Assembly (NCBI GenBank): GCA_965116865.1
Contig: OZ220727.1
Coordinates: 2,976,001 to 3,040,000 of the forward strand
Origin: Aldehydirespirator sp965116865
GTDB taxonomy: Bacteria > Actinomycetota > Acidimicrobiia > Acidimicrobiales > Aldehydirespiratoraceae
Reading direction: 5' to 3'
Length of the DNA stretch: 64,000 nt
The position numbers and the translations under genes were made by a program. The notes under the pieces were generated by a model, which was given only the letters and a program-made list of their open reading frames with translations, searched no databases and was not told the DNA's origin. This document shows positions 26,395 through 34,482 of this stretch, piece after piece. How positions within the stretch are numbered: the first letter of the stretch is position 1; each line of letters opens with the position of its first letter.

Positions 26395-26412
26395 TGTCAA
26401 CATTTATTGACA
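26395..26412. promoter_or_regulatory. Inverted repeat, candidate operator of the toxin-antitoxin-like pair
   Basis: TGTCAA-CATTTA-TTGACA is a perfect 6-bp inverted repeat with a 6-bp spacer. It starts 11 bp upstream of the GTG of the small gene, and on the minus strand it contains TTGACA, a consensus -35. The position suits autoregulation by the downstream HTH protein. The DNA beyond it (26440-26520) is unusually AT-rich for this window. Confidence 0.45.
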
Positions 26413-26521
26413 ATCGGCTCGGTTGGGTCTAGGGGTGTCCGTGCAAGGGGCCTTCTTCAGTACGACATGATATGAAAACAGTAATATACTACAGAATGGA
26501 GCAGAGCATGATGCGATCTAT

Positions 26522-26557
26522 CTTCAGAACGCGCAGTGAATGACCTTCAGAACGCGC
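26522..26557 (+). repeat. 13-bp direct repeat upstream of midA
   Basis: cttcagaacgcgc occurs at 26522-26534 and 26545-26557, 23 bp apart (about two helical turns), 64 bp before the midA start. It may be a regulator site or simply a duplication. Confidence 0.35.
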
Positions 26558-26620
26558 TATTGCTGATCCGAGGAGCCTGTCTGGCCGGGCCTAGGGGGTG
26601 ACGGCCCTAGCGTTGGAACC

Positions 26621-27766
26621 GTGGCTGATTCCGTCTCGCTGCCTGCGGCGGGCAAGTACGGCGATGGCGTCCGAGCGCCGCTCGTCAAGCGGATTGCTCG
26701 TCGGATCGGGGATCGGGGGCCGATGCCGGTGTCGAAGTATGTGGAGGCCTGCCTGTACGACGCAGACGGCGGGTTCTACATGCGGCTTGGTGGCGGGCGG
26801 GCCGGGGGGCGCTTGGGACACTTCCTGACTGCGCCGGAGGTGGGACCGCTGTTCGGTGCGGTGGTGGCCCGGGCGCTGGATGCATGGTGGGCTGAGCTGG
26901 GTGAGCCCGAGCGGTTCACGGTGATCGACTGGGGGGCGGGGCCGGGCACGCTGGCTCGCTCGATCCTGGCTGCCGAGCCGGGCTGCGTGACTGCCGGAGC
27001 GCTGCAGCTGGTGCTGGTGGAGTTGTCGCCGGCGCAGCGGGCCCTGCATCCGGAGCATCCGTTGGTGGAGAGCGTGGCACATGTGTCGGACGCGCTGCCT
27101 CAGGGCGCGTCTGCGGGAGTGGTCGTGGCCAACGAGCTGCTTGACAACCTGCCCTTCGACGTGGTTCGCCGCAAGGCCGGCGGCTGGGAAGAACTGCGGG
27201 TCACCGTCGAGGACGGCGCAAGCAGTCGCTTCTCGCTGGTCGCGATACCCGCGTCCTCGGAGCTCGTCACTGGCTTGCCGGAGGTCTCCGCGGGGGTGAG
27301 GGCGCCGGTTCAGCGAGCCGCTCGCATTTGGGTGGCACAGGCCCGCCGGGTGATCGGGAGGGGCCGCGTCGTCGCTTTCGACTACGGAGCGGTCACCGGC
27401 GTGCTGGCCGAGCGGGCGAGCCGGTCCGATGACCCTGCGGCCGGACTGGGGTGGCTGCGCACTCATCGCAGCCATCATGACGGCTCATGGTGGCTGGCCG
27501 ATCCAGGGTCGTGCGACATCACCGCCGACGTGGCTCTTGACCAGGTGCAGGCCGATCACCGCGCCGAGGTATGCACCCAGGCCGAGTTCTTGCGAGCCAA
27601 CGGCATCGACGAACTAGTCGCCGGGGGCCGGGCAGCCTGGGTCGAGCGGGCCGGCGCCGGCGACCTCGACGCACTGAAGGCCCGCAGCCGAGCCCGCGAG
27701 GCCGAGGCCCTGCTAGACCCGGCCGGCATGGGCGCCTTCAGCGTTCTCGTCTGGTCCGTTGATTGA
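26621..27766 (+). CDS. MidA/NDUFAF7-family SAM-dependent methyltransferase
   Basis: The 381-residue product belongs to the DUF185 class. Seen are the N-terminal PMPVSKYVEACLYDADGGFY, HFLTAPEVGPLFG, the SAM loop VIDWGAGPGTLARS and VVVANELLDNLPFDVV. The mitochondrial relative NDUFAF7 methylates an arginine of the complex I NuoD homologue and is needed for assembly, so a link with the nuo operon 4 kb upstream is plausible but inferred. It starts with GTG. Its last 36 bp, ending exactly at the stop codon, are the first unit of a 72-bp repeat. Confidence 0.85.
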   Translation: MADSVSLPAAGKYGDGVRAPLVKRIARRIGDRGPMPVSKYVEACLYDADGGFYMRLGGGRAGGRLGHFLTAPEVGPLFGAVVARALDAWWAELGEPERFTVIDWGAGPGTLARSILAAEPGCVTAGALQLVLVELSPAQRALHPEHPLVESVAHVSDALPQGASAGVVVANELLDNLPFDVVRRKAGGWEELRVTVEDGASSRFSLVAIPASSELVTGLPEVSAGVRAPVQRAARIWVAQARRVIGRGRVVAFDYGAVTGVLAERASRSDDPAAGLGWLRTHRSHHDGSWWLADPGSCDITADVALDQVQADHRAEVCTQAEFLRANGIDELVAGGRAAWVERAGAGDLDALKARSRAREAEALLDPAGMGAFSVLVWSVD

Positions 27767-27983
27767 CGCCGCCATCTTCAGCGCGGGCAGCGACCGTATG
27801 GTGGCGCCTTCAGCGTTCTCGTCTGGTCCGTTGATTGACGCCGCCATCTTCAGCGCGGGCAGCGACCGTATGGTGGCGCCTTCAGCGTTCTCGTCTGGTC
27901 CGTTGATTGACGCCGCCATCTTCAGCGCGGGCAGCGACCGTATGGTGGCGCCTTCAGCGTTCTCGTCTGGTCCGTTGATTGAC
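27731..27983 (+). repeat. 36/36-bp repeat-insert array at the midA 3' end (R-S-R-S-R-S-R)
   Basis: The period is exactly 72 bp over 253 bp. R is the last 36 bp of midA (27731-27766), recurring at 27803, 27875 and 27947; S is 36 bp (27767-27802), recurring unchanged twice. All copies are identical. Left of 27731 and right of 27983 the period stops abruptly. Identical S copies suggest one R-S-R event followed by tandem amplification. Confidence 0.93.
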
Positions 27984-28041
27984 AGCCCGACGCGGGCTGG
28001 CGGCTTGCTCGGCTGACACAGCTCCCGGCCTCGGCCCCTCG

Positions 28042-28149
28042 GATAGGTCTCCAGCCTTCACGGCCATGTCTCGCTGGGCTCGGGCCTGTCCCCGCCACAT
28101 CATGGAGATCTACGATCGGTCTCCAGCCTTCACGGTCATGTCTCGCTGG
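28042..28149 (-). repeat. 36/36/36 repeat-insert-repeat at the gpsA stop codon
   Basis: Two 36-bp copies, 28042-28077 and 28114-28149 (34 of 36 identical), flank an unrelated 36-bp segment (28078-28113). The right copy contains the gpsA stop codon and its last codons. In the left copy the stop is changed. Confidence 0.85.
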
Positions 28150-29134
28150 TGGGGGGGCGGTCGAGCAGCGCCCGGTAGGCCGCGGCGGCGGGACGGCCGT
28201 CCTCGACGACGGCTCGCACCTCCTCGGTGATCGGCATGTCGACACCCCTGGATCGGGCCAGCGCGGCAACCACCGGCGTGGACTTGACTCCCTCGGCCAC
28301 CTGGTCCATGGACGCCACGATCTCGTTGATCGCCTCGCCTCGGCCCAGACGCTCGCCCACCTGGCGGTTGCGGCTCCGAGGGCTGACGCAGGTGGCGACG
28401 ATGTCGCCGATCCCGGCCAGGCCCGCGAAGGTGGCCGGGTCGCCGCCGAGGGCCACTCCCAGGCGGGTCACCTCGGCGAGGCCCCGTGTGACGAGCGCGG
28501 CCCGGGTGTTGTCGCCGGCTTCGAGGCCGTCGGCGATGCCGGCGGCCATAGCGATCACGTTCTTTGTGGCACCGGCGATCTCGGCGCCCACGACGTCGGT
28601 GTTGGTGTACACCCGGAAGTCGCCGGCGCAGAACACGTCACGCAACCGCTCGGCCAACGGGGCGTCGGCGGGCGCCATGGCCAGTACGGCCGCCGCGGCC
28701 CGGCCGGCGAGGATCTCCTCGGCCAGGTTCGGCCCGGTCAGCACCCCGGCCGGGCGCCCGGGCAGCTCGCTCGCCAGCACTTCGGTCATCCGTCTGCGGG
28801 TTCGCTCCTCCAGGCCCTTGGCGAGCGACACGAACGGCGTGCCGCTGCCCACATGCGGGCGCAGCAGCCGCAGCGTGTCGCGGAACCCGTGGGAGGGTAC
28901 GGCCACTACCACCGCGTCGGCGCCGCGAACCGCGTCCCCGATGTCGGCGGTGGCTCGCAGCCTGGGGTGCAGCGTCCGGCCGGGCAGGTAGCGGGGATTC
29001 TCCCCGGTCGAGTTGACGGCGACAGCGACCGCGGGATCGCGGGCATAAAGCACGGTGGAGGCATTGTGGGCGCAAAGATGTGCGACAGTGGTCCCCCACG
29101 ACCCTGCGCCGATCACCCCGACCTTGAGGTTCAC
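28136..29134 (-). CDS. gpsA: NAD(P)-dependent glycerol-3-phosphate dehydrogenase
   Basis: This 332-residue cytosolic enzyme reduces dihydroxyacetone phosphate to sn-glycerol 3-phosphate for phospholipid synthesis. Seen are the N-terminal Rossmann motif VGVIGAGSWGTT, the AKGLE segment, GPNLAEEI, the active-site region GATKNVIAMAAGIADGL with the catalytic Lys, and GLAGIGDIVATC. I chose the GTG at 29134 because the Rossmann strand begins right there and the length fits the family. Both flanks carry 72-73-bp repeat-insert-repeat structures (28042-28149 and 29154-29260). Confidence 0.93.
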   Translation of the reverse strand: MNLKVGVIGAGSWGTTVAHLCAHNASTVLYARDPAVAVAVNSTGENPRYLPGRTLHPRLRATADIGDAVRGADAVVVAVPSHGFRDTLRLLRPHVGSGTPFVSLAKGLEERTRRRMTEVLASELPGRPAGVLTGPNLAEEILAGRAAAAVLAMAPADAPLAERLRDVFCAGDFRVYTNTDVVGAEIAGATKNVIAMAAGIADGLEAGDNTRAALVTRGLAEVTRLGVALGGDPATFAGLAGIGDIVATCVSPRSRNRQVGERLGRGEAINEIVASMDQVAEGVKSTPVVAALARSRGVDMPITEEVRAVVEDGRPAAAAYRALLDRPPTSET

Positions 29135-29153
29135 AGCCGCAACCGTAGAGGCT

Positions 29154-29260
29154 GAGCGCGCCGGTAGCGAGCCAGGTTCGCATTCCGGCCACTGCATCCC
29201 GGCAATCCGCGCGTCGGCAAGACAAAGAGCGCGCCGGTAGCGAGCCAGGTTCGCATTCCG
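29154..29260 (-). repeat. Repeat-insert-repeat with 73-bp period upstream of gpsA
   Basis: A 34-bp stretch (29154-29187, core gcgcgccggtagcgagccag) recurs perfectly at 29227-29260, separated by 39 unrelated bases. It lies just upstream of the gpsA start, so it could affect the promoter. Confidence 0.85.
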
Positions 29261-29534
29261 ACTCTCCGGCCGGATCTGTCAGGGGCCCGTGCGCCCGGCA
29301 ACTCCGTCGAAGCTTCCAGGGGCTGTGCGCCCGGGGAGCGACTCGTGAGAATCCTGGCTCTGGCCCGGGCGAGGCCGCGACCCGAGCCGCTTGTGAGTGC
29401 CGCGGACAAGGGCGGGAGCGCGAGTGGAATCGACGTGTCCGGATGGGCTCTTGCCCGTTCGCGCCCGCCCGTAGACTCGCTCCTAGGCCGAGCTGGCAGG
29501 GAGTGCTTCATGAGTACCGATTCGGAGGCGCCCG
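29261..29534. other. Intergenic region before cofC
   Basis: No gene is seen. It holds a short duplication (caggggc, gtgcgcccgg near 29280 and 29317), a degraded stretch of the dispersed GCGAATAGG element (about 29350-29412), a weak TTGCCC/TAGACT promoter-like pair (29451-29477) and a 15-codon ATG frame (29511-29558) overlapping the cofC start. Confidence 0.35.
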
Positions 29535-30299
29535 GTGGTATCGCTGACTGTTTCTGAGGAGCCTGCCACGGCTGTGGTCGTGCCGGTCCGCTCCTTCGAG
29601 GGCGCCCTGTCGCGGCTGGAGCACGTCCTCGGCCGTGCCGGCTGCCGCGACCTGATGCGCCGGATGGCGAGCCGGGTGGTGGCCGCGGCCGGCGGCCTGC
29701 CGGTCCATGTGGCCACCGACGACGCCGAGGTGGCGGCCTGGGCTGCGGGCCTTGGAGCGGAAGTGGTGGCGGCGGGCCGGCCAGGCCTGAACATCGCGGT
29801 GTCGGCGGCTGTGGACCGGCTCGCCGCGGCCGGTGTGGAGCGGGCGGTGGTCGCCCACGCCGACCTGGCGCTGGCCCGGACGTTGCGACCGGCGACGGGC
29901 CCGGGACTGGTGATCGTGCCCGACGGGCGCCGCGACGGATCCAACGTGGTTTGCGTCCCGACCGCCTGCGGGTTCCGCTTCTCCTACGGGCCTCGCTCTT
30001 TCGCTCGCCACCTGTTCGAAGCCGAGCGGCTTCAGTTGGCCGTGACCGTGGTTCAAGACGATGCCCTGGCGTCCGACATCGACCGTCCCGAAGACCTGCT
30101 GGCCCTCCCCGCGCAGGACCGGCTCGTTCTTGGACTCGACCAACTTGCGGCGGGCGCCTCCGAGGCAGCGGCCGCCAACGTCCGCACCGGCGACCACCGC
30201 CCTCAAGCCGCCCCGACGCGCCCGAGCATCCCCGAGCCGGCCGCCGCCAATGTCCGCACCGGTGCCCGCGGCCGCCGGTTCAGCCCGGCGGAGCAATGA
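29535..30299 (+). CDS. cofC: 2-phospho-L-lactate/phosphoenolpyruvate guanylyltransferase (CofC/FbiD type)
   Basis: The 254-residue product makes the activated lactyl/enolpyruvyl guanosine diphosphate used in coenzyme F420 synthesis. Family features include VVVPVRSFEGALSRL, VHVATDDAEVAAWA, GLNIAVSAAVDRL, VVAHADLALA, and the terminal FRFSYGPRSFARHLFEAE and SDIDRPEDL. It starts with GTG behind GGAGG. The last ~45 residues are an unconserved tail with AAANVRTG twice, exactly 24 residues (72 bp) apart, so the tail seems to have been lengthened by the same process seen elsewhere. The stop overlaps the PIG-L gene (ATGA). Confidence 0.82.
   Translation: MVSLTVSEEPATAVVVPVRSFEGALSRLEHVLGRAGCRDLMRRMASRVVAAAGGLPVHVATDDAEVAAWAAGLGAEVVAAGRPGLNIAVSAAVDRLAAAGVERAVVAHADLALARTLRPATGPGLVIVPDGRRDGSNVVCVPTACGFRFSYGPRSFARHLFEAERLQLAVTVVQDDALASDIDRPEDLLALPAQDRLVLGLDQLAAGASEAAAANVRTGDHRPQAAPTRPSIPEPAAANVRTGARGRRFSPAEQ
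30161..30268 (+). repeat. In-frame 36/36/36 repeat-insert-repeat in the cofC C-terminal tail
   Basis: 30161-30196 and 30233-30268 match at 29 of 36 positions, offset exactly 72; the core is gccgccaaYgtccgcaccgg. The insert is unrelated. Because 72 is divisible by three, the reading frame is kept and the protein gained 24 residues. Confidence 0.72.
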
Positions 30300-31021
30300 C
30301 CACCGTCGATGTGGCGGTGCCGTCCCGGGCACTCGCGGTGGGGGCGCACCCCGACGACATCGAGTTCGGCTGCGGGGCGACGCTGGCAAAATGGGCGGAG
30401 GCCGGCTGCGAGGCGAGCCTGCTGGTATGCACCGACGGCTCGAAGGGTGCCTGGGACGCGGGCGCCGACACAGCGGCCTTGGTGGCCCGCCGCCGGCGTG
30501 AGCAGACCGAGGCTGCCCGCCGGCTCGGCGCTCTCGGCGGGGTGCGTTTCTTGGGGGAGGTGGACGGCGAGCTGGAGGCGACCATGGCCTTGCGCAGCCG
30601 GATGGCCAAGGTCATCCGAGAATTGCGTCCCGGCGTTGTGCTGGGCCACGACCCGTTCAAGCGCTGGCGCCTCCACCCTGATCACCGGGCCGCCGGGTTC
30701 CTGTGCATGGATGCGCTGGTGGCCGCCCGCGAACCGCACTTCTTCCCCGAGCACGGCGTCGGTCACCACCGCCCGGCCGAGCTGCTGCTGTTCGAGTGCG
30801 AGGCGCCCGACCACGTCGAGGAGGTGGCCCCGCCCCAGATCGAGGCCAAAGTGCGGGCCCTGCTGGCCCACGAGAGCCAGTTCGAGAGCACCCACGGCAT
30901 CGCCGACGACGGCGCCGGCACGGACGCGTTCCGGTCCCGTGTCGTCGACGAGTGTCGCAACGCCGGGCGCAGGGCGGGCCTGCCCTACGGCGAGGCCTTC
31001 AAGCGGGTCGAGGGGGTGTAG
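30296..31021 (+). CDS. PIG-L/LmbE-family deacetylase
   Basis: The 241-residue zinc-dependent N-acetylglucosamine deacetylase-like protein has the metal motif AVGAHPDDIEFGCG near the N-terminus and the later HPDHRAAG. In actinobacteria this family includes MshB (mycothiol), Mca and less defined sugar or lipid deacetylases; the exact substrate cannot be told. The ATG overlaps the cofC stop by 4 bp, so the two are translationally coupled although no shared pathway is known. Confidence 0.82.
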   Translation: MTTVDVAVPSRALAVGAHPDDIEFGCGATLAKWAEAGCEASLLVCTDGSKGAWDAGADTAALVARRRREQTEAARRLGALGGVRFLGEVDGELEATMALRSRMAKVIRELRPGVVLGHDPFKRWRLHPDHRAAGFLCMDALVAAREPHFFPEHGVGHHRPAELLLFECEAPDHVEEVAPPQIEAKVRALLAHESQFESTHGIADDGAGTDAFRSRVVDECRNAGRRAGLPYGEAFKRVEGV

Positions 31022-31029
31022 CACCGGTC

Positions 31030-33435
31030 ATGCCCGACGAAGCCTCGGCGCCTGCGGGGCTCAGAGCCGCCGAGGTCGAGCAGCGCCGCCTCGAGGGCCG
31101 CACCAACGACGTGCCCGACGTTCCGGGTCGCACCGTGGGCCAGATCGTCCGCAACAACGTGCTCACCCCGGTCAACGCCATCATCGGCTCGATGTTTGTG
31201 CTGATCATGGTGGCCGGCTTCCCGGCCGACGCCCTGTTCGCCGGGGTGGTGGTGTCCAACAGCGTCATCGGCATCGTCCAAGAGCTCAAAGCCCGCCGCA
31301 CGCTGCACAAACTGGCGGTGCTGTCGGCCCCACGGGCCCGGGTCGTGCGAGACGGCCGTACGCAGCAGGTCGGAACGAGCGAAGTCGTGGCCGACGAGAT
31401 CCTGGAGCTCCGGCCCGGCGACCAGGTGGTTGTGGACGGCGAGGTTGTGGCCGCCCGGGGCCTCGAGGTCGACGAGTCGCTGCTGACCGGCGAGAGCGAC
31501 CCGGTCGACAAGGCGCCCGGCGACGGCGTGATGTCGGGGTCGTTCGTGAACGCCGGTGCGGGCTGGTACCGGGCCACCGCCATCGGCGCCGACTCCTACG
31601 CGGCGCGTCTGTCGGAGGAGGCCCGCCGCTTCAAGTTGGCCGGCAGCGAACTCAAGGGCGGCGTCAACGTGATCCTGCGCCGTCTGACGTGGATCATTCC
31701 CGCGGCCGCCGTGCTGCTGCTCGCCAGGCTGTTAGCTGCCGAGGAACGTTGGCAGGAGGCGCTGCGGGGCACGGTCGCAGCCGCGGTGGCCATGGTGCCC
31801 GACGGTCTGGTGCTGCTCACCAGCCTGTCGTTCATCACCGGGGTGGTCGCCCTGGCCCGCCACAGGGCGCTGGCCCGGGAGCTGGCGTCGGTCGAGCTGC
31901 TGGCCCGGGTGGACACGCTGTGCCTCGACAAGACGGGGACGATCACCACCGGCGACATCTCCTTCGAGCGGGTCGAGCCGCTGGGATCGGCCACCGAGGC
32001 CGAGGCGACCGTCGCGTTGGCGGCGCTGGCGTCGGCCGACCCGGCACCCAACGCCACCTTGTCCGCCATCGCCGGCGCCGTCGGCGATCCGCCCGAACGA
32101 TGGAGGCTCACCGGCAGCGTGCCGTTCTCGTCGGCCCGCAAATGGGCTGCGGCCAGCTTCGAGGACTTGGGCACGTTCCATCTGGGCGCGTCCGACGTGT
32201 TGCTGGGAGCGGGCGACGCCGGCGCCGAGGCCCGGGCCCGTGTCGCGGCCGCCTCGGCCGCTGGCAAGAGGGTGCTGGTGGTGACCCGTTCCGACGCGGC
32301 GGCGCCGGCCGACGCGGCGCTGCCCGCTGACCGCGAGCCGCTCTGCCTGGTGCATCTCGGCGACACGCTGCGACCGGACGCGGCGGAGATCTTCGCCTAC
32401 TTCCGCGATCAGGGAGTAGACCTCAAGGTCATCTCCGGCGACCATCCGGCCACCGTGGCCGCGGTGGCGCACCGCGCCGGCATCACCGCCGACCTCGGCG
32501 CCGAGCCCGACCCCAGCGACGATCGCGCCGGCGGCGACTCGGTCGTGGACGCTCGCTGCCTCCCCGTCGACCCCGGCGAGTTGGCCGACGCCTTGGAGTC
32601 GGCGACCGTGTTCGGGCGGGTCGACCCGCACCAGAAGCGGGCGATGGTCCACGCTCTGCAGTCGCGGGGGCGGACGGTGGCCATGACCGGCGACGGCGTG
32701 AACGACGTGCTCGCCCTCAAGGACGCCGACATGGGCATCGCCATGGGCACCGGATCCTCGGCCGCCCGGGCTGTAGCCCAGCTGGTGCTGCTCGACAACC
32801 GCTTCGCCACCTTGCCGCGCGTGCTGGCCGAGGGCCGCCGGGTGATCAACAACATCGAGCGGGTGGCCAACCTGTTCATCACCAAGGCGTCTTACGCGGT
32901 GCTGCTCGCTGTGCTGATCGGCCTGTCCGGCTCGCCGTTCCCGTTCCTGCCCCGCCATCTGACCCTGATCGGCACGTTCTCGGTGGGCGTGCCCGGCTTC
33001 TTCTTGGCGCTGGCGCCCACCCACCGCCTGGTCAAGCCCGGCTTCCTGCGCCGGGTGCTGCGCTTCTCGCTGCCGGCGGGGGCGGTGGCCGGCGCGGCGA
33101 CCTTCGTGCTGTACGAGGTTGTGCGCCGTTTCGACGGTGTGACCCTCGGCGAGGCCCGCACGGCGGCCACGATGACGCTGCTGGGCGTCGGCCTGGTGAT
33201 CCTGGTGCTGGTCAGCCGGCCGTTGAGGCCGTGGAAGGTGGGACTGGCCGCGGCCATGGCTGTCTCCTACGGCGCGGCGATGGCGCTGCCGTTCCTGCGC
33301 GAGTTCTTCGAGCTGGACGCGCCGACGCTGACTGTCTGGCTGTGCGTGGCGGCCGCGGTCGCCGCCGGCGGCGCCGGGACGTGGACCGCGGTCGACCTGC
33401 GAGAACGTGCCGCCGGGCGCGGGGCTCGGACGTGA
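31030..33435 (+). CDS. P-type ATPase, CtpE-like cation transporter
   Basis: This 801-residue membrane ATPase shows the actuator motif LLTGESDPVDK, the phosphorylation site CLDKTGTIT and the hinge MTGDGVNDVLALKDADMGIAMG. Two early and six late hydrophobic helices flank the cytosolic domains. The architecture without an N-terminal metal-binding domain, with a short N-terminus and HAD-IC type order, matches the mycobacterial CtpE group, which has been linked to calcium. Ion specificity is not readable here. It starts with ATG 8 bp after the PIG-L gene. Confidence 0.85.
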   Translation: MPDEASAPAGLRAAEVEQRRLEGRTNDVPDVPGRTVGQIVRNNVLTPVNAIIGSMFVLIMVAGFPADALFAGVVVSNSVIGIVQELKARRTLHKLAVLSAPRARVVRDGRTQQVGTSEVVADEILELRPGDQVVVDGEVVAARGLEVDESLLTGESDPVDKAPGDGVMSGSFVNAGAGWYRATAIGADSYAARLSEEARRFKLAGSELKGGVNVILRRLTWIIPAAAVLLLARLLAAEERWQEALRGTVAAAVAMVPDGLVLLTSLSFITGVVALARHRALARELASVELLARVDTLCLDKTGTITTGDISFERVEPLGSATEAEATVALAALASADPAPNATLSAIAGAVGDPPERWRLTGSVPFSSARKWAAASFEDLGTFHLGASDVLLGAGDAGAEARARVAAASAAGKRVLVVTRSDAAAPADAALPADREPLCLVHLGDTLRPDAAEIFAYFRDQGVDLKVISGDHPATVAAVAHRAGITADLGAEPDPSDDRAGGDSVVDARCLPVDPGELADALESATVFGRVDPHQKRAMVHALQSRGRTVAMTGDGVNDVLALKDADMGIAMGTGSSAARAVAQLVLLDNRFATLPRVLAEGRRVINNIERVANLFITKASYAVLLAVLIGLSGSPFPFLPRHLTLIGTFSVGVPGFFLALAPTHRLVKPGFLRRVLRFSLPAGAVAGAATFVLYEVVRRFDGVTLGEARTAATMTLLGVGLVILVLVSRPLRPWKVGLAAAMAVSYGAAMALPFLREFFELDAPTLTVWLCVAAAVAAGGAGTWTAVDLRERAAGRGART

Positions 33436-33480
33436 TCGGAGCGCCCCCGTCGTCGGCGGATCGCTGCTAGACCGGGCGGC

Positions 33481-34392
33481 GTGGGCGAGGTCCATTTTCT
33501 TGTCAGCCCCAGAGGGGGCAGGGGCCGGGCAGCAGCGGCCGCGCCGGTCGTTCGCCGTGTGATCGAGCAGGCCGGCCACACGCCGATCGACATCAGCGGG
33601 TCCTCCGCAGAGGAGTCGGCCGACGCAGCCAAGGCCGCGGTCGCCGCCGGCGCCGAACGGCTGGTCGCGGTGGGCGGCGACGGCGCCGTCCATCTGGCGG
33701 TGCAGGGGGTGGCCGCCTCGGGCGCGGCGCTGGGCATAGTCCCCGCGGGGACCGGCAACGACTTCGCCCGGGCTTTGGGGCTGTTGGGCCTCAGTGTCGA
33801 GGAGGCCGCCGCGGTCGCGCTGGGGCCGACCCGGCAGGTGGACGCCATCCGCACCGACCGGGAGAAGTGGGTGATATTGAGCGTCACCGGAGGTTTCAGC
33901 GTGGACGTCAACGCCCGGGCCGACCGGATGCGCTTCCCCTCTGGGCCGAGCCGCTACACGGCGGCGACGCTGCTGACCCTGCCGGGGCTGCGGCACCGCG
34001 AGATCGCCGTGACCGTCGATGGAGAGCGCACCGAGTTGCGCAGCGTCCTGCTCGCGGTGAACAACGCTCGGACGTTCGGGGGCGGCATGGCCGTCTGCCC
34101 CGACGCCGACCTCGCCGACGGACTGATCGACGTGTGCGCGGTGGGCCCGGCCGGCCGGGCCACCATGCTGCGCCTGCTGCCGAAGGTGTTCGAGGGCGGC
34201 CACGTCGGTCATCGCCACGTGCGCATGATGCGGGGGCGCACCGTCACCGTCGACGGCGAGCCCATGGACCTGGTCGGCGACGGCGAGGCGCTCGGACCCA
34301 CGCCGATCGCGCTGGAGGCCGTGCCCGGCGCGATCAGGGTCGCAGCAGGCGGCCGGCCGATCCCGGCGCGTCACGCGGCGCTGCCCGTCTGA
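33481..34392 (+). CDS. YegS/Rv2252/BmrU-type lipid (diacylglycerol) kinase
   Basis: The 303-residue DAGK-catalytic-domain protein phosphorylates a lipid alcohol such as diacylglycerol. Motifs are VSPRGGRGRA at the N-terminus, VAVGGDGAVH (nucleotide loop), IVPAGTGNDFARALG and, near the C-terminus, VDGEPMDLVGDGEALG. It starts with GTG 45 bp after the ATPase. Its stop codon lies in a perfect 36-bp repeat flanking a 36-bp insert. Confidence 0.88.
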   Translation: MGEVHFLVSPRGGRGRAAAAAPVVRRVIEQAGHTPIDISGSSAEESADAAKAAVAAGAERLVAVGGDGAVHLAVQGVAASGAALGIVPAGTGNDFARALGLLGLSVEEAAAVALGPTRQVDAIRTDREKWVILSVTGGFSVDVNARADRMRFPSGPSRYTAATLLTLPGLRHREIAVTVDGERTELRSVLLAVNNARTFGGGMAVCPDADLADGLIDVCAVGPAGRATMLRLLPKVFEGGHVGHRHVRMMRGRTVTVDGEPMDLVGDGEALGPTPIALEAVPGAIRVAAGGRPIPARHAALPV

Positions 34393-34479
34393 GGTCGTCT
34401 CCGCGGCCTTCGGGGGGCAGCGCTACATCGCCTCCGTCGAGTCCACGCGGCGCTGCCCGTCTGAGGTCGTCTCCGCGGC
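34372..34479 (+). repeat. Perfect 36/36/36 repeat-insert-repeat at the lipid-kinase stop codon
   Basis: R1 is 34372-34407, the insert 34408-34443 and R2 34444-34479. R1 and R2 are identical over exactly 36 bp and diverge at once on both sides. R1 covers the last six codons, the stop at 34390-34392 and 15 bp beyond. The insert has no similarity to R. Confidence 0.93.
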
Positions 34480-34482
34480 TGC

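Noticed and set aside
27759..28016. 85-codon plus-strand frame made of a 24-residue repeat after midA
   Set aside because: It exists only because the 72-bp units lack stops in this frame. It has no ribosome site and no similarity to a protein family.
29511..29558. 15-codon upstream frame overlapping the cofC start
   Set aside because: No regulatory codon pattern or structure; likely chance.
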